Shown piece by piece: positions 7,972 to 17,014 of a stretch of 48,190 nucleotides of DNA. The notes under the pieces were generated by a model. It saw only the letters and a list, made by a program, of their open reading frames with translations. It ran no database searches and had not been told where the DNA came from. Position 1 is the stretch's first letter; the number at the start of each line of letters is the position of its first letter. The DNA comes from Moritella sp. PE36 (GTDB lineage: Bacteria; Pseudomonadota; Gammaproteobacteria; Enterobacterales; Moritellaceae), in assembly GCF_000170855.1 (NCBI RefSeq), contig NZ_ABCQ01000037.1, positions 1-48,190 on the forward strand, read 5' to 3'. The position numbers and the translations under genes were made by a program.

Positions 7972-9207
7972 ATGAAATTACTTGAACCGATTACACCATA
8001 TAATGATGAATCATTAGAAAGTTACCTGTTACGGATAGCTGAAGAAAACGGTTATCAAGGCTTTCGTGAGCTTGGGCATATACTTTGGTGTGTATTATAC
8101 GAGAACGATAATGAAGCCGCAGGTGCATTTCCAAAGTCGCTAGATCAACTTAATATTTATCATACGAACACAAATTCAAGTTTTAGAGTGAGGGCAATAC
8201 AGTTTATTGAAGAACTCACTGTAACAGGACGCCTTCCTTTACTGAATTTATCAATAATGAACAATGATACAACCTTTTTAAAAGGGCTAAAATCGGTCAG
8301 TTATCAAGGGGTATTAATCCCGCGATGCTTTATAAAGCATGATGGTATTCCAATATGCTCCGATTGCTTAAGAGAAAGCCCTTATATCCGCCAGTACTGG
8401 CAATTAGTCCCATACTTAGCCTGTCATATTCATCAATGCGAAATGCTCTCCAAGTGCCCTGAGTGCGATGAAGTTATTAATTACCAGCTTACCGAAAGTA
8501 TTACGTATTGTTGCTGCGGTTATGACTTACGAACTTATCGTGCATTGAAATCTGATCCGATAAACGTTGAATTGTCTAAACTTGTAACTAATGCAAAGGC
8601 TGATAAAAATAATGACTCGATACTTTATCAAGTCGACTTGTCGCATAGATACGGAGCACTACTTTGGTTTTACCTACAGCATAATGACGATACTAGCAAT
8701 TTACAATCAAGCTACGTCTCGTTCGGGCGGGCTATTTCATACTTTTCAGACTGGCCAAATGATTTGTATTCCACATTTGAAGCTATGGTAAATAAAGCTG
8801 AAATAACTCAGGTTGTTGCATTTAATAAAATGCCATTTTCAGATGTGTTCGGTTCTCTATTGCTAGATGCGAGCAAACTGCCGTCTAGGAATGTTACACA
8901 TAATTTTATCTTGCGTGATATCACCAGTTATCTTATTAATTTAGTTAGAACGCATGCTAAATCTAAGCATCCCAACATCGCAGATACCTTGTTAACAATA
9001 CTTGAAGTAGCTGCACTGCTATCGACATCACATGAGCAAATCTACCGCCTATATGAAACGGGGCATTTAATCATTGCTGTGAGATTAAAACAGTTTCATC
9101 GATTATCAGTAAATATTCCGGCATTTCATTTACGCCATGTGATTGAATTACGAAACTCACGTATCCCAATAAGCTCAGATTACTCAACATACTTGCCAGC
9201 ATGGTGA
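7972..9207 (+). CDS. tniQ: TniQ, target-site adaptor of the I-F3 CAST
   Basis: This 411-residue protein starts at ATG 7972 with GGGGG 5 bases upstream. TniQ joins the Cascade complex and links RNA-guided target recognition to the TnsC/TnsAB transposase. The N-terminal domain (PYNDESLESYLLRIAEENGY) is typical of TniQ. Zinc-finger cysteines and histidines follow: C129, C132, C151, H152/H154, C156, C162, C165 and a CCC cluster near 179-181. The last 70 residues contain a helix-turn-helix-like segment (TSHEQIYRLYETG). It is first in the tniQ-cas8-cas7-cas6 operon and overlaps cas8 slightly, the I-F3 arrangement. The tnsABC partners are not in the window. Confidence 0.9.
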   Translation: MKLLEPITPYNDESLESYLLRIAEENGYQGFRELGHILWCVLYENDNEAAGAFPKSLDQLNIYHTNTNSSFRVRAIQFIEELTVTGRLPLLNLSIMNNDTTFLKGLKSVSYQGVLIPRCFIKHDGIPICSDCLRESPYIRQYWQLVPYLACHIHQCEMLSKCPECDEVINYQLTESITYCCCGYDLRTYRALKSDPINVELSKLVTNAKADKNNDSILYQVDLSHRYGALLWFYLQHNDDTSNLQSSYVSFGRAISYFSDWPNDLYSTFEAMVNKAEITQVVAFNKMPFSDVFGSLLLDASKLPSRNVTHNFILRDITSYLINLVRTHAKSKHPNIADTLLTILEVAALLSTSHEQIYRLYETGHLIIAVRLKQFHRLSVNIPAFHLRHVIELRNSRIPISSDYSTYLPAW

Positions 9208-11312
9208 TTCAACTGATGACCTTTAAAGAGTTACTTAAAATAGAAGACCGGGATGAACGACAAAGGTCAATAAAACGTGCGTTTGCAAGTTATTCTGAGT
9301 ATATAGAAATATATGACTCTGAGCTTAAAGCGTTAATTGTGTTATTGAATTTGACGTACGTAGCAAAAGAGAACGTGTATCTATTAAGCCGAGTTTCAGC
9401 TAGACATATATTGCAAAAATACAACAAGGCACATACTAAAACATTATTGAATCTTAGAACTGATGAAGTATCTTGGTTACATACTCATAATTTGAAATAT
9501 CCAAATTCGCAGGTATCAAAGCAAAATGTATATGCACCTCAGATAGATAAAGTAAGTTCAGCGTTAAACAGTGCTAATTTACCACTTATGACTGGTTGGT
9601 CCCACAATGGCCCTGATGTAAATAAAGCGAAACTCTTTTGTTCAAATTTTTTATACCAAGGCCGCATAACAAATTTGGCATTTGAATTAAGAGATCATCC
9701 CGAAAATTGGCAAGTATTTTTTATTGAATTAGGCTTAACTAAAACACGATTTCTTGATATGTGTAATCAAGTTGAACAAATATTCAGTGATAAAGCGTTA
9801 CCGACTAATGTTGATATCCATAGTAAGCAAGTTCGCTTTCCATATAAAGAATCATATTGCTCAATCACGCCTGTTGTATCACACGCAGTGCAATATCAAA
9901 TTCAACAATATACAAATATAAAAAGTATAAGAACCAAAGACGTGATGCATTCAAAATCATATAACGTGGGCAGTTTAGCTTCATCACTTGGAGGGCATGT
10001 TAGTGCTTTATTTTATCCACCACCTGTTTGGCGTAAACCGGTTAAATTTTTACAAACCATAAAGAATAGTAATTATGGCTATTTTAATATTAATGCTTTA
10101 GCTGATAAGGACTTTATTAAATCACTTGATATTGTGATGAAACGTACAGGCACAACAAATAAACTGCGACGTAAGTTAAAGGTAGGGGCTTTACGTAAGA
10201 TCAGGGAATGCTTAGTTAATTGGATTTTACCAATCATGGATATCAGAGATGGTTTAGATGAGTTAAGTCTGGAATATATTGAGCCGGGGTCAATTTTTGA
10301 TGCTCTTGTCAATTTACCTATCGATGAGCTTAACTCTTTGATAACCCCGTTAAGCAATGAATTGAATACTCAATTGCAGCTATCAAGAAAACTATCTGCT
10401 TATTCTTTCCATCCTGCACTACTTGAGCCACTACGTTCCCAGTTAAAGTGGATGTTATCTTATTTAGCAAGTGATCAACATGATGTTCAAGATAGCTGTG
10501 ATTATTGTTACATTTATTTGAACTCAATTAGAGTTGAAAGTGCTCAAGCATTATCTTGTCCTTATCTTATCGGCACACCATCGTTAACCGCTCTTGGTGG
10601 CTTCTCACATAAACTTCAACGTAATTTACAAGAAAGATTATCAGCCGACGTCGAAGTTGAATGTAGTGCATGGTTTATCCGTCAATATGAATTATCTAAG
10701 TACAAACCATCACCACAGATTAACCGTTTTGATAGGAAGAAAGAGGTGTTAATACGTGATGGTATTATCGATGATTACTTGTGTAACATGACGATGGATA
10801 TCGTTATTAAGCTAAATATGAAAAAAGATAAGTTTAAAGATATCCATGGACCTAATTTTATCAATAAGTTAAAAGGCATAATACCAAAGCGCTTTGCTGG
10901 CGGCTCTATATACCAGCCCTTTTACGACACTAAAATTAATTGGCTACAAGTATATTCAAGTGAATCAGCATTGTTTTCCGTTTTATCTCGATTACCTAAA
11001 TCTGGTTGTTGGGTTGCACCTTCATCGGAACCATTAACATCTTTTAACGATATGTTTGAAAAGATAAAAATAAATTCAAAATTGAAACCTGTATTGATTG
11101 GATATCAGGCCGTGGAGGAACCTTCCTCAAGACTATATTCGCTAGAAAAATATCACTGCTACGCTGAATCTTTAATCGGTGTCGCACAGTTTTTAAATCC
11201 AATTACAGTTAGGTTGAATGGACAAAAGCGTTTATTTGAAGACATATTTTGGCAGCATTATTTTGAAAGTAAAACTATGCTAATGGTTAAATATCAACGA
11301 AAGGATGATTAA
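9201..11312 (+). CDS. cas8f: Cas8f-Cas5f fusion, large Cascade subunit of CAST-1
   Basis: This 703-residue protein starts at ATG 9201, overlapping the tniQ stop; ATG 9216 is an alternative. In I-F3 systems one fused Cas8/Cas5 protein recognises the PAM and caps the 5' end of the guide RNA. The assignment rests on size, position between tniQ and cas7, and overall character. I did not pick out PAM-contact residues by eye. A basic central stretch (TTNKLRRKLKVGALRKIREC, about residue 315) could contact nucleic acid. The gene overlaps cas7 by 8 bases, implying translational coupling. No cas3, cas1 or cas2 is present, as expected for a transposition-dedicated system. Confidence 0.85.
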   Translation: MVIQLMTFKELLKIEDRDERQRSIKRAFASYSEYIEIYDSELKALIVLLNLTYVAKENVYLLSRVSARHILQKYNKAHTKTLLNLRTDEVSWLHTHNLKYPNSQVSKQNVYAPQIDKVSSALNSANLPLMTGWSHNGPDVNKAKLFCSNFLYQGRITNLAFELRDHPENWQVFFIELGLTKTRFLDMCNQVEQIFSDKALPTNVDIHSKQVRFPYKESYCSITPVVSHAVQYQIQQYTNIKSIRTKDVMHSKSYNVGSLASSLGGHVSALFYPPPVWRKPVKFLQTIKNSNYGYFNINALADKDFIKSLDIVMKRTGTTNKLRRKLKVGALRKIRECLVNWILPIMDIRDGLDELSLEYIEPGSIFDALVNLPIDELNSLITPLSNELNTQLQLSRKLSAYSFHPALLEPLRSQLKWMLSYLASDQHDVQDSCDYCYIYLNSIRVESAQALSCPYLIGTPSLTALGGFSHKLQRNLQERLSADVEVECSAWFIRQYELSKYKPSPQINRFDRKKEVLIRDGIIDDYLCNMTMDIVIKLNMKKDKFKDIHGPNFINKLKGIIPKRFAGGSIYQPFYDTKINWLQVYSSESALFSVLSRLPKSGCWVAPSSEPLTSFNDMFEKIKINSKLKPVLIGYQAVEEPSSRLYSLEKYHCYAESLIGVAQFLNPITVRLNGQKRLFEDIFWQHYFESKTMLMVKYQRKDD

Positions 11313-12342
11313 AGTGATTCCATATAGTCAGTTAAGCTATTCTCGAACGTTATCACCTAGCCAAGGTGTTTTTTATTATGAATCAGAAGATAATGAATTC
11401 AATGCTTTAATTATTGAGAGTCATAAGACAACACCGAGTAAGTCAGGGTTTGGCGATGCTTATAATACCGATGGTTCAATTAAAAATATTACACCACAAA
11501 GTCTTGTTTATGCCAATATTCATGAACTTGAAATGTGCTATGTTCCAATAGGTGTTAAGGAAGTCAAATGCCGATTTTCTCTTGGGATTGAAGCTAATTC
11601 ACTTTCACCAACTGTTTGTGATAATCCCCAAATATTAACCTTATTGGAAGAACTTGCCGAAGAATATAAAGCAAGAGGTGGTTATTTAGAGCTCGCAACT
11701 CGTATCTGCAAGAACATATTTGAAGGTAATTGGCTATGGCGAAATCAAAATGCTGGTCCAACGTCTATTTCGTTTATCACTGAAAATGGTAGCCAATTCA
11801 TAATTGGAAATACGCGAGATTTAGCAAATAAATTACCTGAGGAGTGGCCTGATGAAGATCAAGGCATGTTAGAAGGAATTGCTAAAGAGCTTGCTAATGC
11901 TATGTCAGATAAGAGTATATTTTGGTCCGCGGAAATAACTGCAACGTTAAAAGCAAGATCGACACTGGATATACATCCTAGCCAATTATTTACAGACCAA
12001 AAATCAAGCCGTACACTCTTGAAAACTCAATTACCAAACGGTGATAAAACAACGAGTTTTAGCGGATTTAAAATTGGAGCTGCATTACAGTCAATTGATA
12101 ACTGGTGGTCTGAAAATGCTGATTATTACATTCGAGTTAATGAGTATGGTGCGGATAGAAAGCGTATCATTTCATTAAGAAATCCTACAAATAAAAATGA
12201 TTTTTATACTTACCTGAATCAAAAACTGGAAACGTATAAATCTGACTTAGAAGACAAATCGAAACCAATCAAACCAGAGATACACTATTTTATGTCTGTT
12301 TTGCTTAAAGGTGGGCTATTTCAACCAACTAAGGAGCACTAA
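11305..12342 (+). CDS. cas7f: Cas7f (Csy3-type) backbone protein of CAST-1
   Basis: This 345-residue protein starts at ATG 11305 within the end of cas8. Cas7f forms the six-subunit filament that holds the guide spacer. Diagnostic stretches include VYANIHELEMCYVPIGVKEV (about residue 72), GNWLWRNQNAGP (about 144) and the C-terminal HYFMSVLLKGGLFQPT, also seen in the second, truncated Cas7 at 33.5-34.5 kb. The N-terminal SQGVFYYESEDN (residues 19-30) matches the peptide encoded by spacer 6 of the adjacent array. It is followed two bases later by cas6f. It appears intact. Confidence 0.9.
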   Translation: MIKVIPYSQLSYSRTLSPSQGVFYYESEDNEFNALIIESHKTTPSKSGFGDAYNTDGSIKNITPQSLVYANIHELEMCYVPIGVKEVKCRFSLGIEANSLSPTVCDNPQILTLLEELAEEYKARGGYLELATRICKNIFEGNWLWRNQNAGPTSISFITENGSQFIIGNTRDLANKLPEEWPDEDQGMLEGIAKELANAMSDKSIFWSAEITATLKARSTLDIHPSQLFTDQKSSRTLLKTQLPNGDKTTSFSGFKIGAALQSIDNWWSENADYYIRVNEYGADRKRIISLRNPTNKNDFYTYLNQKLETYKSDLEDKSKPIKPEIHYFMSVLLKGGLFQPTKEH

Positions 12343-12344
12343 TC

Positions 12345-12968
12345 GTGAATCAGCGTTATTATTTTTCAATTAGATACAATCATCAACATATGGATGTTTT
12401 CCTATTATCTGGCCGTTGTGCTAAGGCATTGCATAATTTTGAATTCAAAAAACGAAAGCATAATATTGGTATTGCTTTACCTTGTTGGTCTGAAAATAGC
12501 GTAGGGGATATGATTGCTTTCGTATCTGAAGATAAAAATCAATTATTAAAATTTCATCAAGATAGTTATTTCCAAATGATGGCAAGTGATGAAATATTTA
12601 TCATTAGCGATATCACTGCTGTGAATTCAGAGTTACCTGAAGTTCAATTTTGTCGTAATAATACTATCTCTAAAATGTTTATAAAAGATACTCAGAAACG
12701 GCTTAGACGAACTCAAAAAAGAGCTGAAGCGCGTGGTGACGCATTTAAACCTGCCTTACATGAAAATAGTAAAAAAAGAGTATTTGAAAACTTTCATAGT
12801 TTACCTATTGATAGTTATGGCACGGAGGAAGATTTCATGTTGCATATTCAGAAGCACAATGATGTAGCTTTAAGTGATTGCTATACGTCTTATGGTTTTG
12901 CAACGAATAATGATAACCGAGGAACAGTACCTGATATGTCGATTTTATTTAATCAAATGACCAAGTAA
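12345..12968 (+). CDS. cas6f: Cas6f (Csy4-type) guide-RNA processing endoribonuclease of CAST-1
   Basis: This 207-residue protein starts at GTG 12345 with AAGGAG about 8 bases upstream. Cas6f cuts the array transcript at the base of each repeat hairpin and stays bound to the guide. The histidine in RCAKALHNF (about residue 27) is in the position of the catalytic His of other I-F3 Cas6 proteins. The arginine-rich helix TQKRLRRTQKRAEARG (about 120-135) should bind the repeat stem. The C-terminal YGFATNNDNRGTVP matches the family ending (compare YGFATNEQHRGTVP in the second Cas6). It is last in the operon, 120 bases before the array. Confidence 0.9.
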   Translation: MNQRYYFSIRYNHQHMDVFLLSGRCAKALHNFEFKKRKHNIGIALPCWSENSVGDMIAFVSEDKNQLLKFHQDSYFQMMASDEIFIISDITAVNSELPEVQFCRNNTISKMFIKDTQKRLRRTQKRAEARGDAFKPALHENSKKRVFENFHSLPIDSYGTEEDFMLHIQKHNDVALSDCYTSYGFATNNDNRGTVPDMSILFNQMTK

Positions 12969-13090
12969 TTCAACGTGTATTTTAAATGATTAACTATCAA
13001 TCTGTTACGGTAAGGCTGTTTTTCATTGGTTATTTTTTAATACGAGTATTAATTAGTTGTCTTATAAGGTAATTGTTTACTATATTTATA
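12969..13090 (+). promoter_or_regulatory. CRISPR leader of CAST-1
   Basis: An AT-rich non-coding stretch between cas6f and the first repeat. It ends in TATATTTATAGTGA across the leader-repeat junction, and the same junction is present before the CAST-2 array at 35287. No adaptation genes are present, so conservation may reflect transcription or array processing. Confidence 0.6.
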
Positions 13091-13538
13091 GTGAACAGCC
13101 AGATAGGCAGCTAAGTAAAGCTTCCATAATCTTCGTATGGCCTTCTTCGCATGAACAGCCGGATAGGCAGCTAAGTAAATTTCCGTTATTCTAATAGCAC
13201 GATCAATTTTGTGAACAGCCGGATAGGCAGCTAAGTAAATTTCAAGCAGGATGAGAGGCTTGGCGTCGGCGTGAACAGCCGGATAGGCAGCTAAGTAAAC
13301 CACCTACAGTTAGAGCCAAAAACAGTCGGTGTGAACAGCCGGATAGGCAGCTAAGTAAAGCACAAAATCAAACAGGTTAACCCCATTATCGTGAACAGCC
13401 GGATAGGCAGCTAAGTAAATCAAAGGCGGTATTTTATTATGAAACCGAAGATGACCGCCGAGCAGGCAGTTGAGTTCAGGACTGGCAGTGAGCAATCACA
13501 TCAGATTACGTGTAACAGCCGAAAAGGCAGAGTAATTA
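13091..13538 (+). CRISPR. I-F3 CRISPR array of CAST-1: 8 repeats, 7 spacers
   Basis: Six typical 28-nt repeats start at 13091, 13151, 13211, 13271, 13331 and 13391 (GTGAACAGCCGGATAGGCAG plus CTAAGTAA; the first has one change and the second begins ATGAAC), with 32-nt spacers. Two atypical repeats follow at about 13450-13478 (ATGACCGCCGAGCAGGCAGT core) and 13511-13538 (TGTAACAGCCGAAAAGGCAG core). The spacer between them (13478-13510) is the probable homing spacer. Spacer 6 (13419-13450) reads in sense as part of a cas7 gene. Transcription should follow the cas operon direction. All eight stems have a mismatch opposite the GGCAG arm. Confidence 0.95.
13450..13538 (+). CRISPR. atypical repeat pair and homing-type spacer of CAST-1
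   Basis: The last two repeats keep only the GCCG...AGGCAG core. The enclosed 32-nt spacer starts AGGACTGGCAGTGAGC and shares 23 of 32 positions with the last spacer of the CAST-2 array. In I-F3 elements, spacers between diverged terminal repeats guide insertion into a fixed chromosomal attachment gene. The target gene is not in this window and I could not name it. Confidence 0.75.
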
Positions 13539-13565
13539 AAGTGTTATCCTTTTGGATTTTTAGGG

Positions 13566-13589
13566 CATAAAGTGAACTTTATGTTTTAA
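13566..13589 (+). terminator. possible hairpin terminator after the CAST-1 array
   Basis: CATAAAG TGAA CTTTATG is a 7-bp perfect stem followed by TTTT, 28 bases past the last repeat. The low GC content makes it weak. The same bases also resemble widely spaced Xer arms, which I judge less likely. Confidence 0.4.
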
Positions 13590-14012
13590 GTAAATGTGAA
13601 ATCCTTCAAGGGTACATTTTAAGTATAAATCAGGTGGCTATAAAAAGCACTTTTACGCGGTTTGAATAGTGTAGCTGCTTACCATCAATATGGCATGTAT
13701 CGAATATAAACATATAGATGGTGAGCAACACTGAGCATAGGATGCTGGATATGTTAAATGTCCTATTCGTTATAAATCTGTTAGCTACGGGATTAGATCT
13801 CAAGCGTGTTTGGTCTTCTTTACTCACTTCACAAGTTACCTCATCGTTCTGTCCAATTTCAATATGTTCAGAGTTTAGATAATTGCAGCTATTTACACGC
13901 TATTAAACATAAATACTATAATGCGCAGCGCCAAAAACCAACTCGATTAAAATGCCCCGCTAACAGCCTATTTCTCACAGACTAACCCTTCTAATAAGCC
14001 AAATATAGGTAA

Positions 14013-14056
14013 GATGATTTTGCACCATTTTGGTGAAGTTAGGTTTCAGGCTAAAT
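14013..14056 (+). repeat. motif shared, inverted, with the CAST-2 array flank
   Basis: GATGATTTTGCACCAT here is present as its exact reverse complement at 35589-35604. Similarity continues for about 27 more bases (CAGGCTAAAT here against CAGCTAAAA on the other strand). One copy lies downstream of each CRISPR array. Its function is unknown. Confidence 0.65.
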
Positions 14057-14108
14057 GTAACGTGAATATCCATTTTTATATGAAATACGATTAAGTTAAT
14101 AAGGTATT

Positions 14109-14137
14109 ACCTAAATTGCTAGCGCTTAGGTTTTTTT
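14109..14137 (+). terminator. rho-independent terminator
   Basis: ACCTAA...TTAGGT closes a stem over the loop ATTGCTAGCGC and is followed by seven T (14131-14137). It lies 80 bases before the TOTE gene and probably insulates it from the CRISPR transcript. Confidence 0.65.
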
Positions 14138-14216
14138 ATAGCTAAAGCCAAGCGGGCGACTACAGACTTTATTTATTATCTTAGACTTAGGTTATGATTT
14201 TATTGAGGTACTTCAT

Positions 14217-16568
14217 TTGTCAGTTATCACGGTTCAAGCTCATCTGTTGACTGAGTTAAAAGCTATAGATACTCGTCTTCAACAAATTGAAGTTGAAAAA
14301 CAGAAACTTTTAGCCAATAGAACAATATTACTAACGCAACAGAATCAGTCATCACCCCATAGCTCAATAACTACTGAACAAAAGGTTGAAATATTTTCAG
14401 GCCTATTTAAAGGGCGAAATGATATTTATGCCACAAGATGGGAAAACGCAAAGGGTAGAAATGGTTACGGTTTAGCTTGTGATAACGAATGGAAGAGTGG
14501 GGTATGCGCAAAGCCCAAAGTTAAATGTGGTGAATGCCCAAATCAACAATTTAAACCGCTCACTAAGCAAACCATTTATGACCATCTTTCAGGTAAAATA
14601 GTCGTCGGGCTTTACCCACTCTGTAAAGATAGTAGCTCCCATCTGCTTGCTATCGATTTTGATAAATCGGATTGGCGAGAATCGATTCAAGCTATATCCA
14701 AAGCATGTTCGGTTCATGATATTCCGCACGCAATTGAAATTTCACGCTCAGGCAATGGCGCGCATTTATGGGTGTTTTTTTCTGAGTCTATATCAGCCAA
14801 AATTATCCGGCAGCTTGGTTTTTTCATATTGGATAAAGCCATGGACATTCAACCCTCACTTTCTTTTGAGTCTTACGACCGATTGTTTCCCAACCAAGAT
14901 ACGATGCCTAATGGCGGATTCGGCAATCTGATTGCGCTCCCTCTACAACTGAAATCAAGAAATAACGGTTTTAGCTTATTTGTGGATGAACAATTAATGC
15001 CATATCCCGACCAATGGAACTTCTTGGCGAATATAAAACGTTTCTCACTAAATCAAGTACTCAAACTTATTGGTTCTTACCAACCAGCAACTACAAAAGA
15101 AGCATTTGAACTCACAGACCCGTGGGATACAACAAGTAAACCAAACCCCAATAGTGTAATACCTCAATGTCCTGCGGCCATAGAGTTAACATTAGCGAAC
15201 CATATTTATATACCAATTGAGTCATTGCCAAGTGCTTTGCTGACCAATTTAAAACGTATTGCTAGCTTTTCCAATCCCATATTTTTTAAAACCCAGGCGA
15301 TGCGCTTTTCTACGCATGGGATCCCACGGTATATTAGCTGTGCACATATTGAAAATGGCTATTTATCCCTTCCAAGAGGTTGCCTTGATGATGTAGTCTC
15401 ACTTTTAACGAATCAAAAAATTAGCGTCACTTTCTGTGAAAAAAGAACCAATGGAAAACCGTTAAATCAAATCAAATTCCTTGGTATATTGAGAGCTGAA
15501 CAGCAGAATGCTGTCGATGTTATGGCTGCACATGATACGGGTATTTTGCACGCGCCAACTGCTTTTGGAAAAACAGTTGCTGCTATAGGCTTAATCGCCA
15601 AGCGAAAAGTGAATACACTTATCTTAACTCACAGCAGACAATTGTTAGACCAGTGGAAAGAGCGGATCCTGTCATTTACTTCAGGTATTGATGTTGGTGT
15701 GTATGGTGGTGGGAAGAAAAATCCGACAGGGCAGGTAGACATCGCAACTTATCAAAGTCTCATTGATAAACGCGACAACTCAATATCAGAATTAACCCGA
15801 GAATATGGCCAAGTTATTATTGATGAATGCCACCATATTTCAGCACCTAGATATGAGATGGTGATCAATGAAATAAACGCTAAATATGTGCATGGACTAA
15901 CAGCTACACCAGATCGACAAGACGGACATCAAAAAATAATGTTCATGATAGCTGGCCCTGTAAGGCATAAAGTAATTTCAGACCATGGCAAAAACTTTAC
16001 TCAGACGGTCCATATAAAACAAGTAGACAGTCTGCCACCGCCAGAGCTTACTGACACAGATAAAAAACCGCATATCGCTTCTGTCTATCAATGGATCATG
16101 GGAAATGATGAAAGAAACCAACAAATTATTAGTGACGTAATCGACGCGGTTAATACTGGTCGTAATCCGCTCTTATTGACGGAAAGAAGGGAGCATGCCC
16201 AGATATTATTTAATACATTGGAAGCCAATAAACTGAGTGCTGTTATTCTTCGAGGTGCTATGAGGGTACAAGAGCGGGATGATGCGAATGAAAAATTAAA
16301 ACACGCTCAAGTGATAGTTGCGACAGGTAAGTACATTGGTGAAGGTTTTGATCTGCCTCGCCTAGATACATTATTTCTCACAATGCCGATATCTTGGAAG
16401 GGCTCACTTACACAATATGCTGGGCGTATACATCGACAATCGGAAGGTAAATTTGACACCATCATCTATGACTATGTTGATACTGAGCTACCAATGTTAA
16501 AACGGATGTTCAATAAAAGAAGCAAAAGCTATAAAATTATGGGATATGAGATTTTTATTTCTAAATAA
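14217..16568 (+). CDS. TOTE-type primase-helicase (AEP primase + SF2 helicase)
   Basis: This 783-residue protein has a probable TTG start at 14217, with GAGG about 10 bases upstream. Residues 1-45 form a coiled coil. Cysteines near 95-110 (GVCAKPKVKCGECP) form a small zinc site. The archaeo-eukaryotic primase domain carries DFD at about 146-148 and SRSGNGAHLWVFF at about 176-188. The SF2 helicase has Walker A PTAFGKT (about 446-452), DECH (about 536-539) and a C-terminal lobe with YIGEGFDLPRLD and QYAGRIHRQ. This fused architecture is that of the TOTE conflict systems, which also carry a separate nuclease. None is adjacent here, so it may act in anti-phage defence alone or in element maintenance. 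No frameshift is seen. Confidence 0.8.
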   Translation: MSVITVQAHLLTELKAIDTRLQQIEVEKQKLLANRTILLTQQNQSSPHSSITTEQKVEIFSGLFKGRNDIYATRWENAKGRNGYGLACDNEWKSGVCAKPKVKCGECPNQQFKPLTKQTIYDHLSGKIVVGLYPLCKDSSSHLLAIDFDKSDWRESIQAISKACSVHDIPHAIEISRSGNGAHLWVFFSESISAKIIRQLGFFILDKAMDIQPSLSFESYDRLFPNQDTMPNGGFGNLIALPLQLKSRNNGFSLFVDEQLMPYPDQWNFLANIKRFSLNQVLKLIGSYQPATTKEAFELTDPWDTTSKPNPNSVIPQCPAAIELTLANHIYIPIESLPSALLTNLKRIASFSNPIFFKTQAMRFSTHGIPRYISCAHIENGYLSLPRGCLDDVVSLLTNQKISVTFCEKRTNGKPLNQIKFLGILRAEQQNAVDVMAAHDTGILHAPTAFGKTVAAIGLIAKRKVNTLILTHSRQLLDQWKERILSFTSGIDVGVYGGGKKNPTGQVDIATYQSLIDKRDNSISELTREYGQVIIDECHHISAPRYEMVINEINAKYVHGLTATPDRQDGHQKIMFMIAGPVRHKVISDHGKNFTQTVHIKQVDSLPPPELTDTDKKPHIASVYQWIMGNDERNQQIISDVIDAVNTGRNPLLLTERREHAQILFNTLEANKLSAVILRGAMRVQERDDANEKLKHAQVIVATGKYIGEGFDLPRLDTLFLTMPISWKGSLTQYAGRIHRQSEGKFDTIIYDYVDTELPMLKRMFNKRSKSYKIMGYEIFISK

Positions 16569-16644
16569 CTAGCATTCACGCTAGTCACTTATATTCAGGA
16601 TATTAACAACAGGTCTGATACCGGGGGGCATCGTTGCAATGATG

Positions 16645-16795
16645 GTTTAGTACAATAGCACTAAGCCGTTTTTGCCCCCATTCTGGCTTAGAGTCCTTAC
16701 TCTGTCATAATATGTGCATATTGATTTGCCATACATTTTCTCATGTGAGGGATTGGAGCGATTTGTCATATCACAACTGCACCCGCTATTTGGCC
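16645..16795 (+). repeat. dispersed intergenic repeat, copy 4
   Basis: It contains GCACTAAGCCGTTTTTGCCC, GGCTTAGAGTCCTTACTCTG and TCATGTGAGGGATTGGAGCG. It is closest to copy 8 at 24716. A 67-codon frame at 16712-16915 runs through it and is not called. It lies in gene-free 16569-17014. Confidence 0.75.
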
Positions 16796-17014
16796 CCTGT
16801 AGCGAATTGTATCCCATATTACAAAAGCATTAGAAACAAGCTTTTCAATCAAAATAACGTGAAAGTTAGATTCACCATAATAGTACAAAATGATCCATCC
16901 AGAATTACGGGTTAAAATTGGTTTTTAAATGGTATGATGTTGTTAACTAAAGAGCTTCTATAACAGCTCGCCATTAATTTTAACTATTGATATAGATGAT
17001 AAGGAATTCACATA

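Larger units (their letters stand above)
13539..14216. other. gene-free stretch between the array and the TOTE gene
   Basis: It holds the hairpin at 13566, a conserved motif at 14013-14056 and a terminator at 14109-14137. A 65-codon reverse frame at 13630-13827 has no ribosome site or family resemblance and is not called. No Xre-type regulator or anti-CRISPR gene is recognised here. Confidence 0.6.

Noticed and set aside
13049-13495. Reverse-strand ORFs with repeated YLAAYPAVH
   Set aside because: They are translations of the CRISPR repeats on the wrong strand and have no ribosome sites.
13559-13589. Xer-like site with an 8-bp spacer after the CAST-1 array
   Set aside because: The XerC arm is poor and the same bases form a 7-bp hairpin before a T-run, which explains them more simply.
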